The translations under genes were made by a program, and so were the position numbers. The notes under the pieces were generated by a model that worked only from the letters and a program-made list of their open reading frames with translations, made no database searches and had not been told where the DNA came from. A DNA stretch of 64,000 nt from Mycolicibacterium gilvum. Its GTDB lineage: Bacteria; Actinomycetota; Actinomycetes; Mycobacteriales; Mycobacteriaceae. Shown here piece after piece: positions 33,697 through 42,787 of the stretch; positions within the stretch are counted from its first letter, which is position 1; every line of letters starts with the position of its first letter. The DNA lies in NCBI RefSeq assembly GCF_900454025.1, contig NZ_UGQM01000001.1:806001-870000 (forward strand), given 5' to 3'.

Positions 33697-34584
33697 CTAC
33701 TTCTTGTCGCGATGGGACACCGCGGCGGCCAGCGCGCCGCCGACCGCGCCCAGTGCCAGCGCCGACGGGACGCCGATGCGGGCGGCCTTGCGGGCGGTGC
33801 GGAAGTCTCGAACCTCCCAGCCCCGCTGCCGGGCGAGGTCGCGCAGCGCGGCGTCCGGGTTGATCGCGACGGCCGTGCCCACCAGCGACAACATCGGCAC
33901 GTCGTTGAAGCTGTCCGAGTACGCGGTGCACCGGCGCAGGTTCAGCCCCTCGCGGATCGCCAGCGAGCGCACCGCGTGCGCCTTGCCGGTGCCGTGCAGG
34001 ATGTCGCCCACCAGCCGTCCGGTGAACACGCCGTCGATGGACTCGGCGACCGTGCCGAGCGCCCCGGTCAGGCCCAGCCGGCGCGCAATGGTCTCGGCCA
34101 GCTCGTAGGGCGTCGCGGTCACCAGCCACACCTGCTGGCCGGCGTCGAGGTGCATCTGCGCCAGCCGTCTGGTGCCCGGCCAGATCTTGTCGGCGATGAT
34201 CTCGTCGTAGATGTCCTCGCCGAGGGCGACCAGCTCGGCCGTCGAGCGCCCCTCGATGAACGACAGTGCCTTGCGTCGGCCCGCGGCGACGTCGTCGCTG
34301 TTCTCGCGGCCCGTCAGCTGGAACTTGGCCTGTGCATACGCGAAGCGGGCCAGGTCCTGGTAGGTGAAGTACTCCCGGGCGGCCAGGCCGCGCGCGAAGT
34401 GCACCAGCGACGATCCGTGCACCAGGGTGTTGTCGACGTCGAAGAACGCGGCGGCGGTCAGGTCGGGCGGGGGCGGCGGGGGAGGTGGCGCGGCGGGGCC
34501 CAACGGCTCGGTGAGACCCTCGACGGCCGCCTCGGCGCTGGCTTCACCTGCGAGTTGCTGGGCCCGGCCTCCGATATCGGACAC
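33697..34584 (-). CDS. HAD-IB phosphatase, SerB1-like (Rv0505c-like)
   Basis: A 295-residue HAD-superfamily phosphatase. Motif [14 protein letters not shown] (about residues 45-57), motif [11 protein letters not shown], a lysine in HGTGKAHAV and motif [13 protein letters not shown] are intact. It is annotated SerB1 in M. tuberculosis, but phosphoserine activity is unproven and related proteins act on lysophospholipid-type substrates. An N-terminal proline run (PPPPPPPP) and a hydrophobic C-terminus ([15 protein letters not shown]) suggest membrane association. GTG 34584 lies 7 nt after a TAATGT box, so it is leaderless. Confidence 0.87.
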   Translation of the reverse strand: MSDIGGRAQQLAGEASAEAAVEGLTEPLGPAAPPPPPPPPDLTAAAFFDVDNTLVHGSSLVHFARGLAAREYFTYQDLARFAYAQAKFQLTGRENSDDVAAGRRKALSFIEGRSTAELVALGEDIYDEIIADKIWPGTRRLAQMHLDAGQQVWLVTATPYELAETIARRLGLTGALGTVAESIDGVFTGRLVGDILHGTGKAHAVRSLAIREGLNLRRCTAYSDSFNDVPMLSLVGTAVAINPDAALRDLARQRGWEVRDFRTARKAARIGVPSALALGAVGGALAAAVSHRDKK

Positions 34585-34623
34585 GGTGACAACATTAGGT
34601 CACCTCGCCGGGATACTGGCGGG

Positions 34624-34878
34624 GTGGATCGACAGGTGGAGCTGCTGACGCGAGAAGGATGTCCGATGTGCGCGGCTGCCGCGGCGCAGTTGGACGCCCT
34701 GGCCGGCGAACTCGGCTTCACCGTCGTCGTCACCGACGTCGACGCCGCGGCCGCGGCGGGGGACGCCGCGCTGCGCGCCGAGTACGGCGACCGGCTGCCC
34801 GTGGTCCTGCTCGACGGCGTCGAGCACAGTTACTGGGAGGTCGACGAAGCCCGGCTGCGGGCCGATCTGAGCGGGTGA
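34624..34878 (+). CDS. Glutaredoxin-like protein (DUF836, Rv0508-like)
   Basis: An 84-residue thioredoxin-fold protein with a CPMC redox motif (VELLTREGCPMCAAA, Cys at about 13 and 16) and the cis-Pro strand RLPVVLLDG. It is likely a thiol reductase using mycothiol or another reductant. GTG 34624 may be leaderless from GATACT 6 nt upstream. The divergent space with serB1 is 39 bp. It precedes hemA; in M. tuberculosis mmpS2-mmpL2 lie between serB1 and this gene but are missing here. Confidence 0.85.
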   Translation: MDRQVELLTREGCPMCAAAAAQLDALAGELGFTVVVTDVDAAAAAGDAALRAEYGDRLPVVLLDGVEHSYWEVDEARLRADLSG

Positions 34879-34883
34879 CACCC

Positions 34884-34948
34884 CCGCCGAAATTGCGTTC
34901 CGGCAGGCCCGCACTCGCACGTGCGCTGCTGGAATGCAATTTCGGCGG
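34884..34948. repeat. Long inverted repeat, family A copy 2
   Basis: Arms at 34884-34906 and 34926-34948 pair over 23 nt with two G-U positions. The right arm contains TGCTGGAATGCAATTTCGGC, identical to the family A arm at 15263. It lies between glutaredoxin and hemA, both on the plus strand, so it could end the upstream transcript. Confidence 0.8.
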
Positions 34949-34986
34949 AAGTCGGAGCAAATTTGGTAGCCCAGCTGGTTAACGAC

Positions 34987-34992
34987 TACCTT
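34987..34992 (+). promoter_or_regulatory. -10 box of the hemA operon
   Basis: TACCTT ends 6 nt before the GTG at 34999, giving a probable transcription start at that GTG and a hemA leader of about 23 nt. The inverted pair GGTAG/CTACC surrounds the promoter (about 34970-34990). Confidence 0.5.
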
Positions 34993-34998
34993 GGACCT

Positions 34999-35025
34999 GT
35001 GCAAATCGTGGTGAGGAAGCCATGA
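34999..35025 (+). CDS. Possible 8-codon leaderless ORF coupled to hemA
   Basis: GTG 34999 begins MQIVVRKP and stops at TGA 35023-35025, which overlaps the hemA ATG (35022) in ATGA. The placement right after a TANNNT box suggests the mRNA begins with a translatable codon. The ORF contains the hemA Shine-Dalgarno (GAGGAAG), so its translation would affect hemA initiation. It may simply be a leader. No amino acid run suggests attenuation. Confidence 0.3.
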   Translation: MQIVVRKP

Positions 35026-36389
35026 GCGTCTTGCTTTTCGGGGTTTCGCACCGCAGCGCGCCGGTGTCTGTGCTGGAGCAGTTGAGCACCGATGAATCCG
35101 ATCAGGCCAAGATCATCGCCGAAGTGCTGCGATCGTCCCTGGTCACCGAAGCAATGGTGCTCTCGACCTGCAACCGTGTGGAGATCTACGCGGTTGTCGA
35201 GGCGTTCCACGGTGGCCTCTCGGTGATCGGCCAGGTGCTGTCCGACCACTCCGGGATGTCGCTGCAGGACCTCACCAAGTACGCCTACGTGCGTTACGCC
35301 GAAGCCGCCGTCGAGCACCTCTTCGCCGTCGCGAGCGGACTGGACTCCGCCGTCGTCGGCGAACAGCAGGTGCTGGGCCAGGTGCGGCGCGCCTACGCCT
35401 CCGCCGAGTCCAACCACACCGTCGGGCGCACCCTGCACGAGCTGTCCCAGCGGGCGCTGGCGGTCGGCAAACGCGTGCACTCCGAGACCGGGATCGACCG
35501 GGCCGGGGCGTCGGTCGTCTCTGTCGCGCTGGACGTCGCCGAGAAGAAGGTCGGCCCGCTGGCGGGCCGCAGCGCGGTCGTCGTCGGCGCAGGATCCATG
35601 GGAGCGCTCGCGGCCACGCAGCTGGCGCGGGCCGGCATCGAGCGCATCCACGTCGTCAACCGCAGCCTGCCTCGCGGCAAGCGGCTCGCCGAGAACATCC
35701 GCGGGTACGGGATCGCCGCCGAGGCCTACCCCTTCGACCACCTGCCCCCGCTGCTCACCGACGCCGACATCGTCATCAGCTGCACCGGGGCGGTGCGACC
35801 GGTGGTCTCCCTCGCCGACGTGCACCGCGGGCTGGCGCACGTCCGCGAACCCAAAGAGCTGGTCATCTGCGACCTGGGGATGCCGCGCGACGTCGATGCG
35901 GCGGTGGCCGGGCTGCCCGGGGTCTTCGTCATCGACATGGACCGCATCCTGCGGGAGCCGACGGCCAAGACCGCGACGTCGGACGCCGACGCCGCCCGCA
36001 CGATCGTCGCCGCCGAGGTGGCGAACTACCTTGCCGGCCAGCGGGTCGCCGAGGTCACGCCCACCGTCACCGCGCTGCGCCAGCGCGCCGCCGACGTCGT
36101 CGAGGCCGAGTTGCTGCGCCTGGACAACCGTTTGCCAGGGCTGGAGTCGTCGCACCGCGACGAGGTCGCCAACACCGTGCGCCGCGTCGTGGACAAGCTC
36201 CTGCACGCGCCGACAGTGCGCGTCAAGCAACTCGCCAGCGCTCCGGGCGGTGACAGTTACGCCGAAGCGTTGCGCGAGCTGTTCGAACTCGACCAGCATG
36301 CCGTCGACGCCGTCGCCGGAAGTGAACTCGGAGCGGTTTCCAGTGACGAATTGGCCGCTCCTGCAATCGATATCGACCTAACCGAGTGA
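35022..36389 (+). CDS. hemA: Glutamyl-tRNA reductase
   Basis: Reduces glutamyl-tRNA(Glu) to glutamate-1-semialdehyde, the committed step of tetrapyrrole synthesis by the C5 route. The 455-residue protein has the catalytic cysteine in [11 protein letters not shown] (Cys50), [17 protein letters not shown], the NADPH domain ([20 protein letters not shown], about 189-206) and the helical dimerisation domain. Together with hemL at 47.3 kb it makes 5-aminolaevulinate. It starts the hemA-hemC-hemD run. Confidence 0.97.
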   Translation: MSVLLFGVSHRSAPVSVLEQLSTDESDQAKIIAEVLRSSLVTEAMVLSTCNRVEIYAVVEAFHGGLSVIGQVLSDHSGMSLQDLTKYAYVRYAEAAVEHLFAVASGLDSAVVGEQQVLGQVRRAYASAESNHTVGRTLHELSQRALAVGKRVHSETGIDRAGASVVSVALDVAEKKVGPLAGRSAVVVGAGSMGALAATQLARAGIERIHVVNRSLPRGKRLAENIRGYGIAAEAYPFDHLPPLLTDADIVISCTGAVRPVVSLADVHRGLAHVREPKELVICDLGMPRDVDAAVAGLPGVFVIDMDRILREPTAKTATSDADAARTIVAAEVANYLAGQRVAEVTPTVTALRQRAADVVEAELLRLDNRLPGLESSHRDEVANTVRRVVDKLLHAPTVRVKQLASAPGGDSYAEALRELFELDQHAVDAVAGSELGAVSSDELAAPAIDIDLTE

Positions 36390-36414
36390 CACCCACTCAG
36401 CCGAAAGCTGCCAC

Positions 36415-37353
36415 GTGATTCGAATCGGCACCAGGGGAAGCCTGCTTGCCACCACCCAGGCCGGCACCATCCGGGACGCTCTGATCGCCGCCGGGCACGA
36501 CGCCGAGCTGGTCATCATCTCCACCGAGGGTGACCGTCGCGCCGACGAGCCCATCGCCGACATCGGGGTGGGGGTGTTCACCGCCGCACTGCGCGAGGCC
36601 ATCGCCGACAACGTCGTCGACGCCGCCGTGCATTCGTACAAAGATTTGCCGACGGCCGTCGACCCGAGGTTCATGATCGCCGCGACGCCGGTGCGCGAGG
36701 ACGCCAGGGACGCATTCGTCGCCCGCGACGGGATGGTGCTCGGGGAGTTGCCGACGGGCTCGGTGATCGGCACGTCGTCCCCGCGAAGGGTGGCACAGCT
36801 TAAAGCACTGGGTCTGGGTTTGGAAATCCGCCCCCTAAGAGGCAACCTAGATACCAGGTTGAACAGGGTAAGCAGCGGTGAACTCGACGCAATCGTGGTG
36901 GCCAAGGCGGGTCTGTCCCGCATCGGCCGTCTCGAGGTGGTGACCGAGACGCTGGAGCCGGTGCAGATGTTGCCGGCCCCGGCGCAGGGAGCCTTGGCGA
37001 TCGAGTGCCGTGCGGGTGACACCGCGCTCGCACAGCTGTTGGCGGAGCTCGACGACGCCGACACGCGAGCGGCGGTCACCGCGGAGCGAACCTTGCTCGC
37101 CGAACTGGAGGCGGGCTGCTCAGCACCGGTGGGCGCGATCGCGGAAGTGGTCGAGTCGATCGATGAGGACGGCCGGGTCTTCGAAGAGCTGTCGTTGCGC
37201 GGCTGCGTGGCGACGCTGGACGGATCCGACGTGATCCGCGCGTCCGGAATCGGAAGTCCCGATCGGGCACGAGAGCTGGGTCTCTCGGTGGCCGCGGAAC
37301 TTTTCGATCTGGGGGCGCGCGACTTGTTGGACGAACGCGGGAGAGACACATGA
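36415..37353 (+). CDS. hemC: Porphobilinogen deaminase (hydroxymethylbilane synthase)
   Basis: Polymerises four porphobilinogens into hydroxymethylbilane. The 312-residue protein has the cofactor-binding cysteine C235 in [12 protein letters not shown], and [21 protein letters not shown], and [14 protein letters not shown] motifs. GTG 36415 follows hemA by 25 bp; the stop overlaps the hemD start by 4 bp. A short patch around 36831-36880 uses rare codons (CTA, AGA, AGG, GTA), unlike the rest of the gene. Confidence 0.97.
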   Translation: MIRIGTRGSLLATTQAGTIRDALIAAGHDAELVIISTEGDRRADEPIADIGVGVFTAALREAIADNVVDAAVHSYKDLPTAVDPRFMIAATPVREDARDAFVARDGMVLGELPTGSVIGTSSPRRVAQLKALGLGLEIRPLRGNLDTRLNRVSSGELDAIVVAKAGLSRIGRLEVVTETLEPVQMLPAPAQGALAIECRAGDTALAQLLAELDDADTRAAVTAERTLLAELEAGCSAPVGAIAEVVESIDEDGRVFEELSLRGCVATLDGSDVIRASGIGSPDRARELGLSVAAELFDLGARDLLDERGRDT

Positions 37354-39059
37354 GCTTGCGAGGACGCAAGAACAAGCCCGGCCGCATCACGTTCGTCGGC
37401 TCCGGACCCGGTGATCCGGGTCTGTTGACGTCACGTGCCCGCGCTGTGCTGGCCAACGCCGCCCTGGTGTTCACCGATCCCGACGTGCCTGAGGCAGTGC
37501 GCGCCCTGGTGGGCTCCGAGCTGCCGCCGCCGTCGGGGCCGTTGCCCCCGGTGGCCGACGCGGCGCCCAAGACCGCCGCTGCCGGCGCCGATCAGCCGGC
37601 GAGCCAGGACGCCGCCCCAGCCGACGCCGCGAAGACCGCCAAAGCCGCCGAGGATGCGGTGATCCCGGGTGGCCCCGATGTGCGGCCCGCGCTCGGTGAT
37701 CCGGCCGAGGTCGCCAAGACGCTGGCCCACGAGGCTCGTACGGGTGTGGACGTGGTCCGGCTCGTAGCCGGGGATCCCCTGTCGAACGACTCTGTGATCA
37801 CCGAGGTGAACGCGCTGGCCAAGACCCAGCTGAGCTTCGAGATCGTGCCCGGACTGCCCGGTACCTCGGCTGTGCCGACGTATGCCGGTCTGCCGCTGGG
37901 CTCCTCGCACACCGTCGCCGACGTGCGCGGGGATGTGGACTGGGCGGCGCTGGCCGCCGCGCCGGGACCGCTGATCCTGCACGCGACCCCGTCGCACCTT
38001 CCCGAGGCGGCGCGCACGCTGATCGAGTACGGCCTCGCCGAGTCCACCCCCGCGGTGGTCACCGCCAACGGCACCACGTGCCAACAGCGTTCGGTCGAGA
38101 CCACGCTGGCCGGTCTGCTCGACAAGGCCGCGCTGGCCGGTACCGAGCCCGCCGGGCCGCTGACGGGGACGCTGGTCGTCACCATCGGTCGCACCGTCGC
38201 CAACCGCGCGAAGCTGAACTGGTGGGAGAGCCGTGCGCTGTACGGCTGGACCGTCCTCGTGCCGCGCACCAAGGACCAGGCCGGTGAGATGAGCGATCGT
38301 CTCGTAGGACATGGCGCGCTGCCGATCGAGGTGCCGACCATCGCCGTCGAGCCGCCGCGCAGCCCCGCCCAGATGGAAAGGGCCGTCAAGGGTTTGGTGG
38401 ACGGCCGATTCCAGTGGGTGGTGTTCACCTCCACCAACGCCGTGCGTGCGGTGTGGGAGAAGTTCAACGAGTTCGGCCTCGACGCCCGCGCGTTCTCCGG
38501 TGTGAAGATCGCCTGCGTCGGACAGGCGACCGCCGAGAAGGTGCGCGCGTTCGGGATCAACCCGGAGCTGGTGCCCACCGGCGAGCAGTCGTCCCTCGGC
38601 CTGCTCGACGAATTCCCGCCGTACGACGACATCTTCGATCCGGTCAACCGGGTGCTGTTGCCGCGTGCCGACATCGCCACCGAGACGCTGGCCGAAGGTC
38701 TGCGCGAACTCGGTTGGGAGATCGAGGATGTCACCGCGTACCGCACGGTCCGCGCGGCTCCGCCGCCGGCGCACACCCGCGAGATGATCAAGACGGGCGG
38801 CTTCGACGCCGTGTGCTTCACGTCGAGCTCGACGGTGCGCAACCTGGTCGGCATCGCCGGCAAGCCGCACGCCCGCACGATCGTCGCGTGCATCGGACCC
38901 AAGACTGCCGAAACCGCAGCGGAATTCGGGCTGCGCGTCGACGTCCAGCCCGAGGTGGCCGCGGTCGGACCGCTGGTCGAGGCGCTGGCCGAACACGCCG
39001 CCCGGCTGCGCGCCGAGGGTGCGTTGCCGCCGCCGCGGAAGAAGAGTCGCCGCCGCTAG
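37350..39059 (+). CDS. hemD: Fused uroporphyrinogen-III methyltransferase / synthase
   Basis: A 569-residue bifunctional protein as in other actinobacteria. The first half (about 10-260) is a tetrapyrrole methylase-like domain ([48 protein letters not shown]), and the second (about 290-560) is uroporphyrinogen-III synthase ([46 protein letters not shown]). An insertion rich in Ala and Pro (about 45-105) splits the methylase region, so methylase activity is questionable. The C-terminus ends KKSRRR. Read with hemC by overlap. Confidence 0.94.
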   Translation: MSLRGRKNKPGRITFVGSGPGDPGLLTSRARAVLANAALVFTDPDVPEAVRALVGSELPPPSGPLPPVADAAPKTAAAGADQPASQDAAPADAAKTAKAAEDAVIPGGPDVRPALGDPAEVAKTLAHEARTGVDVVRLVAGDPLSNDSVITEVNALAKTQLSFEIVPGLPGTSAVPTYAGLPLGSSHTVADVRGDVDWAALAAAPGPLILHATPSHLPEAARTLIEYGLAESTPAVVTANGTTCQQRSVETTLAGLLDKAALAGTEPAGPLTGTLVVTIGRTVANRAKLNWWESRALYGWTVLVPRTKDQAGEMSDRLVGHGALPIEVPTIAVEPPRSPAQMERAVKGLVDGRFQWVVFTSTNAVRAVWEKFNEFGLDARAFSGVKIACVGQATAEKVRAFGINPELVPTGEQSSLGLLDEFPPYDDIFDPVNRVLLPRADIATETLAEGLRELGWEIEDVTAYRTVRAAPPPAHTREMIKTGGFDAVCFTSSSTVRNLVGIAGKPHARTIVACIGPKTAETAAEFGLRVDVQPEVAAVGPLVEALAEHAARLRAEGALPPPRKKSRRR

Positions 39060-39066
39060 AACACTC

Positions 39067-39127
39067 GCCGAAATTGCATTCCAGCAGGCCGTTACTCGGA
39101 CTGTCTCTGATGGAATGCAATTTCGCC
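39067..39127. repeat. Long inverted repeat, family A copy 3
   Basis: Left arm GCCGAAATTGCATTCCAGCA (from 39067) matches copy 1 exactly; right arm 39107-39127 pairs with it imperfectly (GATGGAATGCAATTTCG). The loop is unrelated to the other copies. It is placed between hemD and hemB, ending only 4 nt before the hemB Shine-Dalgarno GAAGGAG. Confidence 0.8.
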
Positions 39128-39147
39128 GGAGAAGGAGACGCGCGATA

Positions 39148-40128
39148 GTGGGGTTCCCCCGACACCGCCCCCGGCGGTTGCGCACGACGCCGGCGATGCG
39201 CCGTCTGGTATCCGAGACGTCGCTGGAGCCACGGCATCTCGTGCTGCCGATGTTCGTGGCCGACGGTCTCGACGAGCCGCGCGACATCGCGTCGATGCCC
39301 GGGGTGGTGCAGCACACCCGAGAGTCGTTGCGCCGCGCCGCCGCCGAGGCGGTCGAGGCCGGTGTGGGCGGCCTGATGCTCTTCGGCGTGCCCCGGGACG
39401 AGGACAAGGACGCGACGGGCAGCATCGGCGTCGATCCGGACGGCATCCTCAACCGCGCACTGCGGGACCTGACCAGGGATCTCGGCGACGACACCGTGCT
39501 GATGGCCGACACCTGTCTCGACGAGTTCACCGACCACGGCCACTGCGGGGTGGTGGACCCGACGGGCCGCGTCGACAACGATCTGACCAACCGTCGCTAC
39601 GTCGAACTCGCTGTGGCCCAAGCAAATTCAGGGGCACAGGTGGTCAGCCCCAGCGGCATGATGGACGGTCAGGTGGCCGCCATCCGGGACGGTCTGGACG
39701 TCGCCGGCTACACGCACACCGCGATCCTGGCCTACTCCGCGAAGTTCGCCTCGGGTTTCTACGGGCCGTTCCGCGAGGCGGTGGGCTCCAGCCTGGAGGG
39801 CGACCGCCGCACCTACCAACAGGATCCCGGCAACGGCCGGGAGGCGCTGCACGAGGTTCGGCTCGACATCGAGGAGGGCGCCGACATCGTGATGGTCAAA
39901 CCCGCGATGTCCTACCTCGACGTGGTGCGGGCGACCGCCGAGATATGCCCGTTGCCGCTGGCCGCCTATCAGGTGTCGGGGGAGTACTCGATGATCGCGG
40001 CCGCGGCCGAGAAGGGCTGGATCGATCTGCCCACCGTCGTCCTGGAGTCGCTGGTCGGGATCCGGCGCGCCGGCGCCGACATCGTGCTGAGCTACTGGGC
40101 CGTCGACGTGGCCCGTTGGCTGACGTGA
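39148..40128 (+). CDS. hemB: Delta-aminolaevulinic acid dehydratase (porphobilinogen synthase)
   Basis: Condenses two 5-aminolaevulinates to porphobilinogen. The 326-residue barrel has the metal-site stretch MADTCLDEFTDHGHCG (two Cys, so zinc-type), the Schiff-base lysines in AYSAKFASGFYGPFRE and IVMVKPAMSYLD, and QVSGEYSMI. The start is GTG 39148 with GAAGGAG (39131-39137). Upstream open frame carries only the repeat. The haem genes run in the order hemA, C, D, B. Confidence 0.96.
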   Translation: MGFPRHRPRRLRTTPAMRRLVSETSLEPRHLVLPMFVADGLDEPRDIASMPGVVQHTRESLRRAAAEAVEAGVGGLMLFGVPRDEDKDATGSIGVDPDGILNRALRDLTRDLGDDTVLMADTCLDEFTDHGHCGVVDPTGRVDNDLTNRRYVELAVAQANSGAQVVSPSGMMDGQVAAIRDGLDVAGYTHTAILAYSAKFASGFYGPFREAVGSSLEGDRRTYQQDPGNGREALHEVRLDIEEGADIVMVKPAMSYLDVVRATAEICPLPLAAYQVSGEYSMIAAAAEKGWIDLPTVVLESLVGIRRAGADIVLSYWAVDVARWLT

Positions 40129-40562
40129 CGGGACCGCACCAACCGCCGCCCGGGCCGCCCGCGGCACCTGGCGCCCGCCCGGCGGATGTGGACACCGGCT
40201 TCTGGCTGTGGGTGGCCGCGCTGCCGCTGATGACGGCCGGCTACGTGATCGACATGCTCACGGTGCAGGAGTTCCCGAACACGCTGGTGCTGGCGATCTC
40301 GCTGGTGTTCGTGGTCATCGTCGCGTCGGTGGTGCTGACGTTCCAGATCCTGATGCGCCAGGGGTACCGCTGGACACGGACCGTGCTCACGGGCGGTGCG
40401 ATCGCAGCCGTGGTGTTCTCGGTGTCGGGCCTGTTCTCGACCGAACGCGCCGAGGTGTGGGCGATGGCCTATGCCGCCTGCGTGATCATCGGGTCGGTGT
40501 TGATCGCCGGCGGGGTGTACCTGCTGCACCGTAAGGACTCCCACGAGTTCTTCACTCGATGA
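40125..40562 (+). CDS. Small membrane protein (Rv0513-like)
   Basis: A 145-residue protein with a Pro-rich N-terminus and four hydrophobic stretches (FWLWVAALPLMTAGYVIDML, LVLAISLVFVVIVASVVLTF, TVLTGGAIAAVVFSVSGLF, MAYAACVIIGSVLIAGGVYLL). GTG 40125 overlaps the hemB stop (GTGA), and the 3' end overlaps the next ATG. Function unknown; the linkage with hemB is conserved in mycobacteria. Confidence 0.78.
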   Translation: MTGPHQPPPGPPAAPGARPADVDTGFWLWVAALPLMTAGYVIDMLTVQEFPNTLVLAISLVFVVIVASVVLTFQILMRQGYRWTRTVLTGGAIAAVVFSVSGLFSTERAEVWAMAYAACVIIGSVLIAGGVYLLHRKDSHEFFTR

Positions 40563-41029
40563 TTGGTTACGCTGACCCGACCATGAGCGCCCCCACCTCG
40601 TCCGGCCGTCCCCGCATCGTCGATCTCGGTTTCTGGTGCTTCATGGCCGGCGCGGTGATCATGATCGTCGGCGGATTGATGGCCGTGACCGCGACGTTCG
40701 AGGCAGCGCGCTCGGCGATCCCGGACACCGTCTCCGATGACCAGGTCCGCAGTTATCTGACCATCTACCGGGGCACCGGGTTCGGCGCGGTGCTGGGCGC
40801 GGGAGCCCTGGCGTTTCTCGCGGGACGCGCCCGCCGCGGCGACGCCCGGTTCCGGCTGGCCACGCTCGCGCTGACCTTCGCCGCCGTCGTCGTCATCGGG
40901 CTGCTCGCACTCGGGATCGGGGTGGCCCAACCGCTGATCCTGCTGGGCCTGCTGCCCGCGGTGATCGGCGCGCTGCTGTTCGTCCAACCGTCGGCGCGGG
41001 AGTGGTTCCAGCGGGACGGCGCATCGTGA
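40559..41029 (+). CDS. Small membrane protein
   Basis: A 156-residue protein with three or four membrane helices (FWCFMAGAVIMIVGGLMAV, GTGFGAVLGAGALAFLAG, FAAVVVIGLLALGIGV, ILLGLLPAVIGALLFV). It resembles the preceding gene in topology. The ATG overlaps the upstream stop by 4 bp; an ATG at 40583 (MSAPTSS) is an alternative start. Function unknown. Confidence 0.75.
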   Translation: MIGYADPTMSAPTSSGRPRIVDLGFWCFMAGAVIMIVGGLMAVTATFEAARSAIPDTVSDDQVRSYLTIYRGTGFGAVLGAGALAFLAGRARRGDARFRLATLALTFAAVVVIGLLALGIGVAQPLILLGLLPAVIGALLFVQPSAREWFQRDGAS

Positions 41030-41514
41030 CCGGGCTACGCGCGCCCGAGGTGCTGTTCTCCGAGCAGGGCGCCAGCTGGCTGTGGGTGCTGGCCGGTCCC
41101 GCCGCGGGCGTCGCGATGGCGCTGATCCAGTACTCCGGCGGATACGGCATCCAGTGGGTCGTCCCGGTGCTGTTCCTCGTGCTCGTCTCGGGTTTCCTCG
41201 CGATCCAGGTCAAGGCCGCGCGCATCCACACGTCGGTGGAGTTGACGACCGAGTCGTTGCGCCAGGGCACAGAGCTCATCCGCACCGAGGAGATCGTCCG
41301 GATCTACCCCGAGGCCAGCGGTTCGGAGACGCCGAAGTGGCAGTACGCGCGCGCGCTCGGTGAGCTCACCGGCGTGCCGCGCGGGCGCACCGGTATCGGC
41401 GTCCGGTTGACGAACGACCGCACCGCTCAGGCGTGGGCCCGCAAGCATCACCAGTTGCGGGCGGCGCTGACGAATCTGGTGGAGGAGCGCATACCTCCCG
41501 AGCCGGCTCAGTGA
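41026..41514 (+). CDS. DUF3093-type membrane protein
   Basis: A 162-residue protein. Two closely spaced helices (WLWVLAGPAAGVAMALIQYSG and QWVVPVLFLVLVSGFLAIQV) precede a soluble C-terminal part with a PH-like strand pattern (TTESLRQGTELIRTEEIVRI; GIGVRLTNDRTAQAWARKH). GTG 41026 overlaps the upstream stop. Function unknown. Confidence 0.75.
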   Translation: MTGLRAPEVLFSEQGASWLWVLAGPAAGVAMALIQYSGGYGIQWVVPVLFLVLVSGFLAIQVKAARIHTSVELTTESLRQGTELIRTEEIVRIYPEASGSETPKWQYARALGELTGVPRGRTGIGVRLTNDRTAQAWARKHHQLRAALTNLVEERIPPEPAQ

Positions 41515-41753
41515 GTCGTCGGCGCGCACTCGTCGAGCTCCTGCTCGGGGCGCTGGCGGCCGTGGGCTGTGTGGCGGCCTGGCTCGGCGCCGCCACCCCG
41601 GTGACCGTGGCCCCGGTGCTGCCGGGCGAACCGTCCACCTCGTCCTACACCTACTACGCGCCGATGCTCACACTGTCGCTGCTGCTGGCGACGCTCGCCG
41701 GGGTGCTCGTCGTCGTCGGCGTCACGCGGCTGCGCCGCACCTCCGCGAAATAG
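41511..41753 (+). CDS. Small two-helix membrane protein
   Basis: An 80-residue protein with two membrane helices (LVELLLGALAAVGCVAAWLG and MLTLSLLLATLAGVLVVVGV) separated by an external loop (PVTVAPVLPGEPSTSSYTYY). The start is GTG 41511 overlapping the previous stop by 4 bp. Its last codons are part of a repeat half-element. Function unknown. Confidence 0.72.
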   Translation: MSRRRALVELLLGALAAVGCVAAWLGAATPVTVAPVLPGEPSTSSYTYYAPMLTLSLLLATLAGVLVVVGVTRLRRTSAK

Positions 41754-41766
41754 CATTCCGGGTCGT
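41745..41766. repeat. Half-element of inverted repeat family B
   Basis: GCGAAATAGCATTCCGGGTC (from 41745) matches the left arm at 62777 at all but one position over 22 nt. No matching right arm follows within 100 bp, so this is a solo or eroded copy. It overlaps the stop codon of the preceding gene. Confidence 0.6.
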
Positions 41767-41878
41767 CAATTGCCCCCGAACCACAGCCGTGGTTGCACAC
41801 TCGGCGACTCAGGACAGCAACTGTGGGTCTCGCCACATCCGCTTTGGTACAAAGTTCAAGATCTGTAACACTGTGTCC

Positions 41879-42787
41879 ATGACCGAGTTGGCGGACAAGA
41901 ACGGACATCTCGACGGTGCTGATACGGATGCGTTGCCGCTGGGGCCGCAGTCCCTGGTCTGGCGCTACTTCGGCGACAACCGCATGTATCTGATCGGCCC
42001 GCGTCCGGCGGTGCTGCAGAACATGCTGGCCGAACTGGGCCAGGGGGTGTACGACCACTCGACGTTCTTCGCCGATACCGCCGAGCGCCTCAAGCGCACC
42101 ATCCCGCCGATCTTCAACACCGTCTACGGCTCTGACGACGAGAACGCCGGGCTGCAGGTCCGCGATTTCCACACCGACATCAAGGGCGTGATGCCCGGTC
42201 CCGACGGCGAAGAGGCCGGTCGCTACCACGCGCTCGACCCCGAGACGTACTTCTGGGCGCACGCCACGTTCGTCGAGCAGGTCTACTACTTCGCCGACAC
42301 CTTCGTGAAGCGCCTGACCGACGCCGAGCGTGAGCAGATCTGGCTCGAGTCGAAGACCTGGTATCGCCGGTACGGGGTCAGCGACCGGGTGATGCCCGCG
42401 ACCTACGCCGAGTTCGTGCAGTACTGGGATCGGATGATGGACCAGGTCGTCGTCGCGCACCCGACCGCGAAGTACGGGGTCGGCTATGTGACCAAGGGCT
42501 TCCCGAAGCCGAAGGCCGTCCACCCGCTCGTATGGCGGCTCGTGGCCCCCGTGTTCAACCCGCTGGCGGCGTTCCTGACCACCGGCGGCCTGCCGCCACG
42601 GGCCCGGATGCTGTTGGGGCTTCCGTGGAGCGACAAGCAGGAGCGCCGGTATCAGCGCTTCGCCGCGTTCTGGCGCTCGCGGCCGGTGAACTGGGTCTGG
42701 GATCGCCTGCCCATGACGGTGCGCTACAGCGGCTACGCCGTGAAGGGCTTCACCCGATCCGACCCGCGATCCGATGTCCGGGCCTGA
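41879..42787 (+). CDS. Oxygenase MpaB-family protein (DUF2236)
   Basis: A 302-residue DUF2236 haem-type oxygenase candidate of the MpaB/latex-clearing-protein group. Signature pieces are [19 protein letters not shown] (about 116-134), [19 protein letters not shown] and a conserved Arg/Lys-rich region. Family members oxidise diverse hydrophobic substrates; the one here is unknown. The 3' end overlaps the TetR gene by 14 bp, so the regulator is likely to control it. Start ATG 41879, with GTG 41873 in frame as an alternative. Confidence 0.82.
   Translation: MTELADKNGHLDGADTDALPLGPQSLVWRYFGDNRMYLIGPRPAVLQNMLAELGQGVYDHSTFFADTAERLKRTIPPIFNTVYGSDDENAGLQVRDFHTDIKGVMPGPDGEEAGRYHALDPETYFWAHATFVEQVYYFADTFVKRLTDAEREQIWLESKTWYRRYGVSDRVMPATYAEFVQYWDRMMDQVVVAHPTAKYGVGYVTKGFPKPKAVHPLVWRLVAPVFNPLAAFLTTGGLPPRARMLLGLPWSDKQERRYQRFAAFWRSRPVNWVWDRLPMTVRYSGYAVKGFTRSDPRSDVRA

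Noticed and set aside
37431..39590. Long minus-strand open frame opposite hemD and hemB
   Set aside because: Same high-GC shadow effect; no recognisable protein features.
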